From the NCBI GenBank assembly GCA_039819065.1, contig JBCBSS010000182.1:1-13611 (forward strand): a stretch of 13,611 nucleotides of DNA, written 5' to 3'. Of this stretch, positions 8,092-13,404 are shown one piece after another. How positions within the stretch are numbered: the first letter of the stretch is position 1; each line of letters opens with the position of its first letter. The DNA comes from JBCBSS01 sp039819065 (GTDB taxonomy: Bacteria > Bacteroidota > Bacteroidia > Cytophagales > Cyclobacteriaceae). Below the pieces are notes generated by a model that did no database searches, had not been told where the DNA came from, and was given only the letters and a program-made list of their open reading frames with translations. The translations under genes and the position numbers were made by a program.

Positions 8092-8660
8092 AGTATATCT
8101 CTTATTTCTTCTTTCAATGCATTATGCAGATAAACATGTAATTTTTTCCGAGCTCTGAATATCTTAACCCTGACATTCGAATGACTCAGTCCGGTAATTT
8201 TGCCAACTTCTTCCATTGCTTTACCATTGATATAATGTAGGTTGATCAACGTAGCTTCTTCCTCAGATAGTCTGTTTAGCGCATGGTGTATGTACTTCCT
8301 TTGGTCTTTCTTTACCAACTGCTGAAAGCTTTGTATAGTATCTGAAGCACTTATTTCTTCATGTCTTTCTTCTATGCTCGTACTGTCCAACTGCTTCTTT
8401 TTGATTTTAGAAAGCGCTGTATTATACACGATTCTATATAGCCAGGTTGAGAATGCCGCCTCACGTTTGAACTTGGCAATTGACTTAAAAGCTTTGACAA
8501 AGGCATCTTGTGATACTTCCTCCGCATCCTCTTCATTTTTGACAATCCGAAGAGCCAACGTATAGGTTTCCCTTCTGTATTTGTCTACAAGGGTCGAGAA
8601 AGCATCAATGTCGCCATTGACAACTTGGTCTACACAAGCAAGATCGCTTTGGTCGTTCAT
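8088..8660 (-). CDS. ECF-family RNA polymerase sigma factor
   Basis: A 190-residue extracytoplasmic-function (group 4) sigma factor. Region 2 lies at about residues 21-90, with DAEEVSQDAFVKAFKSI (core binding) and FSTWLYRIVYNTA (-10 recognition). Region 4 lies at about 125-178, with LSEEEATLINLHYINGKAME and the helix-turn-helix GLSHSNVRVKIFRARKKL. There is no region 3 or region 1.1, as usual for the group. It is the third gene of a leftward operon, 22 nt after the TM2 gene, and it overlaps the putative anti-sigma gene by 4 nt. The operon promoter has an ECF-type TTGTAACA-N16-GGTC form, so positive autoregulation is likely. Its stimulus is unknown. Confidence 0.96.
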   Translation of the reverse strand: MNDQSDLACVDQVVNGDIDAFSTLVDKYRRETYTLALRIVKNEEDAEEVSQDAFVKAFKSIAKFKREAAFSTWLYRIVYNTALSKIKKKQLDSTSIEERHEEISASDTIQSFQQLVKKDQRKYIHHALNRLSEEEATLINLHYINGKAMEEVGKITGLSHSNVRVKIFRARKKLHVYLHNALKEEIRDIL

Positions 8661-8682
8661 AGATTGATTCTAGTACTTGGCA

Positions 8683-9057
8683 CTATTGCCCAGAACCCCG
8701 CACTTGAGCATTGGCTTTCATCAAACTAAGTGCTTCCCTTGCTGCTTTTGTATTATATTCATTTGCCAAACTTTGATAGTTAACTAAGTCTATAATAGAA
8801 CCAATGAGGCACAGCCCACCAGTAAAAAAGTATAATAAACCCATACCAATTTGGTCAAGATAGAAACGCTGTATACCCCAAATGGCGAAAAGACCTACTA
8901 CTGCTAACAACATAACCGTTTGTGGATCTTTTCTGCGTGCTCTGTAAATATGAGCAAAAGTTTGAGCCTCTTCATCTGTCATATCTTTTAAGAACGACTC
9001 AATATAAGCCATCTCCTGTCCCTGTAACTCCGGTAAAAACTGCATTGCTCTGATCAT
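8683..9057 (-). CDS. TM2-domain membrane protein
   Basis: A 124-residue protein. The N-terminal ~45 residues are soluble, helical and charged. A TM2 domain follows (about 47-93): a first helix, the signature GIQRFYLDQIGMG at 61-73, then GLCLIGSIIDLV at 81-92, giving two membrane helices with a short Arg-Phe-Tyr turn. A ~30-residue hydrophilic tail ends the protein. TM2 proteins have no established bacterial function. It lies 5 nt after the DUF2752 gene and 22 nt before the sigma factor gene, so all are co-transcribed. The same two families are often neighbours in Bacteroidota, which suggests a shared membrane role. Confidence 0.88.
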   Translation of the reverse strand: MIRAMQFLPELQGQEMAYIESFLKDMTDEEAQTFAHIYRARRKDPQTVMLLAVVGLFAIWGIQRFYLDQIGMGLLYFFTGGLCLIGSIIDLVNYQSLANEYNTKAAREALSLMKANAQVRGSGQ

Positions 9058-9062
9058 AATCT

Positions 9063-9371
9063 TTATTGATTTAAGGTATGTTTAAATGAGAAAATACTTA
9101 ATGAAATAATCCTATAGATAAAGAATGGGACGGCTACTATTCCAAGAGGGTGCATGCTCAAAGAACGGTATATTTCACCCTGAAACAAATAGGCAATCGA
9201 CCTTCCCAGTCCACAGCCGGGACAAAAATCGAAACCCAGGTTACTCAATGGGCAAAGTGTCGCATGAGATGCTTCAGTGTCCATCATAGCCAGTAATACT
9301 AGTGCTACTGTCCAAATAACAGCTTCTCTACTGATTGGTCTGATAAGCTTTTTGAGTTTGTTCCAATTCAT
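9063..9371 (-). CDS. DUF2752 family membrane protein
   Basis: A 102-residue protein with the DUF2752 signature: Cys40 in TLCPLSNLG, then FCPGCGLGRS (49-58) with Cys50 and Cys53, then HPLG at 74-77. Two hydrophobic segments (about 17-31 and 77-95) flank the cysteine region. The three cysteines and the histidine could bind metal or form a disulfide, but no function is established. It is the first gene of the operon with TM2, ECF sigma and anti-sigma. The chosen ATG lies about 25 nt downstream of the predicted ECF -10 element and is preceded by an A-rich tract (AAAACGATAAAAGA), with no Shine-Dalgarno. Confidence 0.87.
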   Translation of the reverse strand: MNWNKLKKLIRPISREAVIWTVALVLLAMMDTEASHATLCPLSNLGFDFCPGCGLGRSIAYLFQGEIYRSLSMHPLGIVAVPFFIYRIISLSIFSFKHTLNQ

Positions 9372-9395
9372 TCTTTTATCGTTTTCATAAGGTTT

Positions 9396-9423
9396 GACCG
9401 CGGCTAAGGGAATAGTGTTACAA
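9396..9423 (-). promoter_or_regulatory. ECF-type promoter of the DUF2752-TM2-sigma operon
   Basis: On the minus strand the -35-like box TTGTAACA (9416-9423) is followed after 16 nt by GGTC (9396-9399). The AAC ... GTC pair at this spacing is the hallmark of ECF promoters. The predicted start of transcription falls shortly before the DUF2752 ATG at 9371. Since the operon encodes an ECF sigma factor, this is probably its autoregulatory promoter. Confidence 0.6.
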
Positions 9424-9468
9424 CTTTATTTACATTTTTATCAGCGTCAACTTAATTCTATCTTTTGT

Positions 9469-9499
9469 TTTGACAATAAGCACCAAAAATATAAGTTCG
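9469..9499 (+). promoter_or_regulatory. Candidate housekeeping promoter of the 9524 gene
   Basis: TTTG (9469-9472), a 19-nt spacer, then TAAGTTCG (9492-9499) matches the Bacteroidota -33 TTTG / -7 TAnnTTTG pattern with one mismatch. It sits 25 nt upstream of the ATG at 9524. Confidence 0.45.
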
Positions 9500-9523
9500 C
9501 TATCCTAGATTAACCGAACAACT

Positions 9524-10429
9524 ATGAACCAAATTCTTGATACCCGACTGGCTGATCGTACTTATCAACCAAGTGGGGCCACCTCTCCTATAGCTTATGC
9601 TGTCTTTTTAGTAATCGCTTTGTTGGCCACTCCTATTCTAGGTATAGTATATGCGGTTATCGTTTGGCACAATCCTATTGTTTATATCAATGCTATCGGC
9701 ACTGGTGTATTTGGAGCCGCGTTAGGTTATTTGGTTTATCCTGTGGTCAAATTCGGGCATGTCCGATCGCTGAAAATGGAGCGCCTTTTCATGGTTGGAT
9801 TCGGCTTATTAGGCCTCTATTTTTCTTGGGCAGCCCATTTATCTTTAGCGCTCAATATCGTTGATTCCAGCAGTACTTTGGGTTCTGCGTCCTTCAGTTT
9901 ATCAGACTTTTTCTCACTGGTCATCAGGCCGGATGTGATGATGCTGTATGTACTAGAACTAGCTAGGGTAGGCACGTGGGGCTTTGGCAGTGTGCCTATC
10001 AACGGCACTATGCTTTGGGTCATCTGGCTCATTGAAGCCGCCCTGGTTTTCGCGTTGATATTCAAGATAAATCGAAAGTGGAGTCAGTACCCTTATTCGG
10101 AAGAAGACCTGAGTTGGGGTAAAAAGATCAAATTGAAGAGAACTATGTCCTTACACAGAGGTGTAACCAAGTTCGTAGAAGGCATACAAGACAATAATTT
10201 AAGCCCATTACTTGAGGCGCCCTTAGGCAATAGGCGAGCTTTAGAGTTTACCGAATTGGTGCTTTATACCTTCAATAGAGATAACTCTTGCTACGGAGCC
10301 TTTTTCAACAAAACCCAGGAACGGGATAACAACGGTAAGCACAAGTCAGTTTACCGAAAAGTCAGTGATTTCTATAAGATAAGTAGTGATCAAAAGCAGG
10401 AGATCACTGATCACTTTGGCGTCGAATAA
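9524..10429 (+). CDS. Four-pass membrane protein of unknown function
   Basis: A 301-residue protein not recognised as a named family. Hydrophobic segments lie at about residues 22-48, 52-74, 87-111 and 162-181. A loop between the third and fourth contains SLSDFFSLVIRPDVMMLYVLELARVG. The C-terminal ~115 residues (185-301) are hydrophilic and probably cytoplasmic, rich in Lys/Arg and Glu, with no motif I can name. The N-terminal 20 residues are polar with no signal peptide. It is transcribed divergently from the DUF2752 operon, with its own candidate promoter. Its last 19 nt overlap, tail to tail, the 3' end of the small gene on the other strand. Length and composition look like a genuine gene. 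Confidence 0.8.
   Translation: MNQILDTRLADRTYQPSGATSPIAYAVFLVIALLATPILGIVYAVIVWHNPIVYINAIGTGVFGAALGYLVYPVVKFGHVRSLKMERLFMVGFGLLGLYFSWAAHLSLALNIVDSSSTLGSASFSLSDFFSLVIRPDVMMLYVLELARVGTWGFGSVPINGTMLWVIWLIEAALVFALIFKINRKWSQYPYSEEDLSWGKKIKLKRTMSLHRGVTKFVEGIQDNNLSPLLEAPLGNRRALEFTELVLYTFNRDNSCYGAFFNKTQERDNNGKHKSVYRKVSDFYKISSDQKQEITDHFGVE
10362..10415. repeat. Overlapping inverted repeats at convergent gene ends
   Basis: TCAGTGAT (10362-10369) pairs with ATCACTGA (10403-10410). AGTGATC (10385-10391) can also pair with GATCACT at 10402-10408 or at 10409-10415. These alternative stems fall in the last codons of the 9524 gene, across the stop of the opposing gene. They may act as a bidirectional transcript end, although no T-tract follows. 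Confidence 0.35.
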
Positions 10430-10680
10430 TTAGTACTGGGCTCTGAGGTATTTTCCGGTTTAGCTTTAGAATGAAGCTTTTCATCAAGCCTTTTTCCGGC
10501 CGGTACTGAAATATCGCTTTCAGTATAGAAGAGAGCTGATGTGTCAATCGTTTTCTCTTCTACTTTCTGTCTCATTTCTTTGGGCACCAACCATAGCCGC
10601 AGCTTGGGTGCCACCCATACAAAGCAGATGATGCAAAGCACCCCGAAAATCAATTTACCAAAAGCTGAAGTCTTTTTCAT
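10411..10680 (-). CDS. Small one-pass membrane protein coupled to the YeiH-type transporter
   Basis: An 89-residue protein when started at the ATG at 10680, which overlaps the transporter stop as ATGA. A longer reading from 10773 would lie inside the transporter gene in another frame and has no support. The protein begins MKKTSAFGKLIFGVLCII, with one hydrophobic segment at about 8-26 that is probably an uncleaved anchor. A basic stretch follows, then a ~60-residue polar tail rich in Ser, Thr, Glu and Pro. I recognise no family. The coupling suggests an accessory or stabilising subunit of the transporter, which is inference only. The 3' end overlaps the convergent 9524 gene by 19 nt. Confidence 0.65.
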   Translation of the reverse strand: MKKTSAFGKLIFGVLCIICFVWVAPKLRLWLVPKEMRQKVEEKTIDTSALFYTESDISVPAGKRLDEKLHSKAKPENTSEPSTNYSTPK

Positions 10681-12299
10681 CGTGATATCTGTTCGGTAAT
10701 ATGCGGAAATACCAGGTAGAACATGATGTAAGCCATAAGCAATGTCAAGGCGAGATTTAAGGCTTGGCCACATAGGTACAGAACCAAGGGTTTCCCTCCT
10801 TTCATGAACTTACCCAGTTCCTTGAAGTTGGTGGCTAGGCCTATGCTGACGAAAGCAAGGCAAAACGACCATCCCCGTAAGTTTTTTGAAAAGTGCTTTA
10901 TAATGCCGTTATCTATTATTTCTCCCGCAGAACTACCAAGGGCGCTGTAGATAATTGAGAATAAGATCGAGGCGCCGATGAAGCCTAAAATGAATTTGGG
11001 AAAGCGCTTCCAAATCTCAGAAGCGCCAACCTTGGCCCCTTGCTCCTGCTTATCGGTTTTGGTAAAATAAAGCGCTACGAAAAACGCTACGACACCAATC
11101 AAGATGTTTTGGATCATTTTGATGGTCGCCGCTACATCAAGTGCGGTATCTCCCAGAAAAGCCCCAGCCGCTGCTACGGCACCGGTAGCGTCTATGGTTC
11201 CTCCTATCCACGCTCCCCCCAACACCTCCGGTATACCGACCGCCTTTATGAATGCGGGCATGACAATCATCATGATGGATGTGAACAGCATGGACAGACC
11301 GATGGCCAATGTAAGCTCTTCCTTTTTGGCATTACTGGCCGCTGCCACAGCCACAGCTGCTGAAACTCCACAGACGGACATATCCGCCGAGATGGTAATG
11401 TTCAGGGTGCGTGAGGACATCTTGAGTATCTTCTGACCAAACCAGAAAGTAGAAACCAGTACCAGTGGTGTGACTACCCAAGCCACGAATATACCGGGCA
11501 GACCGATGAAAAGTATCTTACTTAGTAAGATCTCGGCACCTAACAATACCAAAGCTGTTTTGATAAATAGCTCAGTTCTAAGCGCGGGTTTGACCCATTC
11601 CGGCACACCAACGGTATTGCTGATGAGCAAACCAATACCAATAGCCCAGGCCGCATACCCTATCCCTAAGTCGTTGATGGCTTTATTACCAGCTAAAAAA
11701 TAGGAGATAATCGCTATCACAAAGATGAGAGCAAATCCTTTCACGAATTCCACATAGGAAGATCCCATCACAGCAGCAGCGAGGCCAAAAGGAATGGTGA
11801 AAAAGGCAAACAAAATAATAAAGTTGATCAGCTTGCTATAGGGGTTAGCCACGAAATCTGCCTGCGCCTTGCGATAATGCTTAAGCTCTTTCTGCCAGTG
11901 AACTATGGCTAAAGCGGCCTGACTATTTAGCGTGCTATCAGTGTAGTTTTGGCCCATCGCAAGACTGTCTTTGGTCTTTGCCTCTTCATAAGCTTGATTG
12001 TACCGATCACTGATGGTGTCAAATTCATCCAGTGTATAGGATTTGGGCATGAACGCATCCAAAGGTGATGCACTCCACTTGCCGGGCTTGTTAGTGATGG
12101 CAGAGGTATAGGCCCGCTTTGATCCGTAATTTCTTGCTTCTTGTTCGTACTGCGCTACGGTTTTAAATGGGGCGCCTAAATCGGCTTCACTTTGTTTTGT
12201 GTTTCCAGCAATGAAATAAATCAGCCCGAAAAGCAGTACACCACCGCCAATTAAGATTGCCCATAGGTCATCAGTTTTAAAAAGTTGAGAGCGTTTCAT
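10677..12299 (-). CDS. YeiH-family putative anion (sulfate-type) exporter, N-terminally extended
   Basis: A 540-residue integral membrane protein of the YeiH / Cons_hypoth698 family. The ~370-residue C-terminal core (about 170-535) has roughly ten hydrophobic helices and the family signatures ISADMSVCGVSAAVAVAAA (303-321) and GGAWIGGTIDATGAVAAAG (361-379). Before it come one TM helix (about 11-31), a ~120-residue polar, helix-prone region (about 35-152) and another helix (about 156-178), absent from the ~350-residue E. coli YeiH. The start was set at the ATG at 12299 (MKRSQLFKTDDLW). A longer frame from 12398 adds 33 residues unlike a signal or domain and would occupy the upstream regulatory region. 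YeiH proteins are proposed sulfate exporters, but evidence is thin and the substrate here is unknown. The 89-residue gene is coupled to its stop codon. Confidence 0.88.
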   Translation of the reverse strand: MKRSQLFKTDDLWAILIGGGVLLFGLIYFIAGNTKQSEADLGAPFKTVAQYEQEARNYGSKRAYTSAITNKPGKWSASPLDAFMPKSYTLDEFDTISDRYNQAYEEAKTKDSLAMGQNYTDSTLNSQAALAIVHWQKELKHYRKAQADFVANPYSKLINFIILFAFFTIPFGLAAAVMGSSYVEFVKGFALIFVIAIISYFLAGNKAINDLGIGYAAWAIGIGLLISNTVGVPEWVKPALRTELFIKTALVLLGAEILLSKILFIGLPGIFVAWVVTPLVLVSTFWFGQKILKMSSRTLNITISADMSVCGVSAAVAVAAASNAKKEELTLAIGLSMLFTSIMMIVMPAFIKAVGIPEVLGGAWIGGTIDATGAVAAAGAFLGDTALDVAATIKMIQNILIGVVAFFVALYFTKTDKQEQGAKVGASEIWKRFPKFILGFIGASILFSIIYSALGSSAGEIIDNGIIKHFSKNLRGWSFCLAFVSIGLATNFKELGKFMKGGKPLVLYLCGQALNLALTLLMAYIMFYLVFPHITEQISR

Positions 12300-12320
12300 G
12301 AAAAAATCGAAATATGAACC

Positions 12321-12420
12321 TGACCAATTTAAAGTAATAATTTGAAATGAGAGTCGCCCCGACCCAATGCTGGAAGGAAAGCTACTGACAAAACTCAATA
12401 ATCTTAAGATTGATTGGTCA
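12321..12420. promoter_or_regulatory. Divergent intergenic region with a paired 8-bp motif
   Basis: TGACCAAT (12321-12328) and ATTGGTCA (12413-12420) are exact reverse complements, one near each divergent gene (transporter start 12299, small gene start 12472). The arrangement could be a shared operator. TAAGATTG (12405-12412) is one mismatch from the TAnnTTTG -7 box for the rightward gene. Both are weak. Confidence 0.3.
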
Positions 12421-12471
12421 AATTGCGTAACTTGACTCGCAGTCGTTTTTAACCTCCCAAACTACAGCACT

Positions 12472-12747
12472 ATGGAAGAAGTATATGAAGAGTTGGTTTT
12501 ATTATTCGATGAAACCGGCGGAGCCCATCATGAAGCTTTTGCAGATACTGATGGCTATGACCCAGAATGGCCACTTTGGTACTCAGAGTACATGCTAGAA
12601 CAACTACGCTCTATCCTAGAAGCCGATTTTACGCGCAGCGAATTAATCTACTTACTGATTAGTGCACACAACGAGCAAACATCAGACGCCCCCGGCTCCC
12701 GATGGAAGGATTATTTCGCCACCTACTTTTTGGAGCGGTATATCTAG
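12472..12747 (+). CDS. Small acidic conserved-type hypothetical protein
   Basis: A 91-residue, strongly acidic soluble protein with no signal or membrane segment. It is rich in aromatic residues, with a core GYDPEWPLWYSEYM (28-41), then FTRSELIYLLISAHNEQ (53-69) and a final WKDYFATYFLERY (78-90). It looks mainly helical. I have an impression that similar short proteins with a DPEWPLWY-type motif and a TRSEL segment occur in many bacteria, but I cannot name a family or function. The codon pattern and compact composition support a real gene. The upstream sequence has no Shine-Dalgarno, like its neighbours. It diverges from the transporter gene, and a REP-like repeat begins 5 nt after its stop codon. 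Confidence 0.75.
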   Translation: MEEVYEELVLLFDETGGAHHEAFADTDGYDPEWPLWYSEYMLEQLRSILEADFTRSELIYLLISAHNEQTSDAPGSRWKDYFATYFLERYI

Positions 12748-12752
12748 GAGAT

Positions 12753-12813
12753 GAGCTTCGAGATTGCTTCTTCGTTCCTCTCAGTCAGTAGACTAACAGG
12801 CCCGCAATGACAG
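12753..12813. repeat. Dispersed REP-like repeat, copy 2
   Basis: It starts with a 25-nt block (12753-12777) identical to the start of copy 4 at 12898-12922, containing AGATTGCTTCTTCGTTC, and ends CCCGCAATGACAGG. The central part (12778-12803) differs from copy 4 and lacks its perfect hairpin. Confidence 0.8.
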
Positions 12814-12823
12814 GAATATTCGC

Positions 12824-12860
12824 TGTCATCGCGAACGCGACGAAGGAGGTGAAGCGATCT
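12824..12860. repeat. Dispersed REP-like repeat, copy 3 (opposite orientation)
   Basis: TGTCATCGCGAACGCGACG followed by AAGGAGGTGAAGCGATCT is the reverse-orientation form of the repeat. With copy 2 it makes a head-to-head pair, an arrangement also seen in paired REP elements. Confidence 0.65.
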
Positions 12861-12897
12861 AGTAGCTATGTGCTATTACGCTTTTAGGGCTTTCATC

Positions 12898-12965
12898 GAG
12901 CTTCGAGATTGCTTCTTCGTTCGTACCTAGCTACTTGTCCGTCTACTGACGGATCGCAATGACAG
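12898..12965. repeat. Dispersed REP-like repeat, copy 4
   Basis: It shares its first 25 nt with copy 2 and its last part with copy 5. A perfect central hairpin is present: TCCGTC (12938-12943), loop TACT, GACGGA (12948-12953). It ends CGCAATGACAG. Confidence 0.8.
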
Positions 12966-12980
12966 AATTCCCGAGTCGCA

Positions 12981-12998
12981 GTCAGTGTCTCCACTAAC
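12981..12998. repeat. 7-bp stem with TCTC/GAGA loop
   Basis: GTCAGTG (12981-12987), loop TCTC, CACTAAC (12992-12998). Read on the minus strand, all seven positions pair (one G-U) around a GAGA loop, a stable GNRA tetraloop type. Confidence 0.45.
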
Positions 12999-13023
12999 GG
13001 CTTCTTGTTCTCTGCAGCCAAAC

Positions 13024-13043
13024 GCCAGATGGAAACATCTGGC
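13024..13043. repeat. 8-bp perfect stem with GAAA loop
   Basis: GCCAGATG (13024-13031), loop GAAA, CATCTGGC (13036-13043). On the plus strand this is a GNRA-capped perfect hairpin. It is one of several hairpins clustered in this stretch. Confidence 0.6.
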
Positions 13044-13065
13044 TTGCACGAAACCCACAAATCAG

Positions 13066-13205
13066 TCCTTCTGGAAGAACCTTATCTGCTCACATGGGAC
13101 AACCAGCGGGTAACGAATACAGGACATCGTGATGTGTGCTGTTCTACTGATATCAGCATACTCAAGCTGTCATCTATGTTTGCCAATAAGTTTCTTCCAG
13201 AAGGA
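13066..13205. repeat. 20-bp near-perfect inverted repeat enclosing 100 nt
   Basis: Positions 13066-13085 are the reverse complement of 13186-13205 with one mismatch; the outer 14 (TCCTTCTGGAAGAA / TTCTTCCAGAAGGA) match exactly. Inside are ACATC-GT-GATGT (13124-13135) and the perfect palindrome CTGATATCAG (13147-13156). This could be a small non-autonomous mobile element or a structured RNA. Confidence 0.6.
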
Positions 13206-13230
13206 CAATATGGTTTTTATAACGCTTTGG

Positions 13231-13289
13231 GATTGCTTCTTCGATCGTACCTCGCCACTTGTCCGTCTACTGACGGATCGTAATGACAG
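13231..13289. repeat. Dispersed REP-like repeat, copy 5
   Basis: GATTGCTTCTTCGATCGTAC, then the same perfect hairpin as copy 4: TCCGTC (13262-13267), TACT, GACGGA (13272-13277), ending CGTAATGACAG. A further GCAATGACAG fragment follows at 13292-13301. Confidence 0.8.
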
Positions 13290-13300
13290 GGGCAATGACA

Positions 13301-13331
13301 GTAACGAGGTTACTTTGAGTAACCTCGTTAC
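13301..13331. repeat. 13-bp perfect nested palindrome
   Basis: GTAACGAGGTTAC (13301-13313), loop TTTGA, GTAACCTCGTTAC (13319-13331). Each arm is itself an interrupted palindrome (GTAAC-N3-GTTAC), so the DNA offers four alternating GTAAC/GTTAC half-sites. The sequence after it (TTGATTTC) is not a strong T-tract. Confidence 0.65.
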
Positions 13332-13404
13332 TTGATTTCAGCATAAATACTTGACTAGTAATTACTTAAATATCTATACTTAAACTAACAAAGCAATAAC
13401 CTCT

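Noticed and set aside
9422..9448. Second ECF-like promoter on the plus strand (AAC ... CGTC) for the 9524 gene
   Set aside because: The spacing is about 20-21 nt, too long for ECF promoters. The TTTG-N19-TAAGTTCG candidate fits better.
10681..10773. 31 extra N-terminal residues for the small partner protein
   Set aside because: They lie inside the transporter gene out of frame. The ATGA-overlap start at 10680 gives a normal basic-then-hydrophobic N-terminus.
12300..12398. 33 extra N-terminal residues for the transporter
   Set aside because: They lie in the divergent regulatory region and show no conserved or signal-like character; MKRSQLFKTDDLW is the more natural start.
12753..13289. CRISPR array
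   Set aside because: The repeats are too few, unevenly spaced, in both orientations and have internal hairpins, with no uniform spacers or cas genes.
13005..13335. Two overlapping open frames (13005-13283 and 13129-13335)
   Set aside because: Both are made of the hairpin cluster and a REP-like repeat copy and do not read as coherent proteins.
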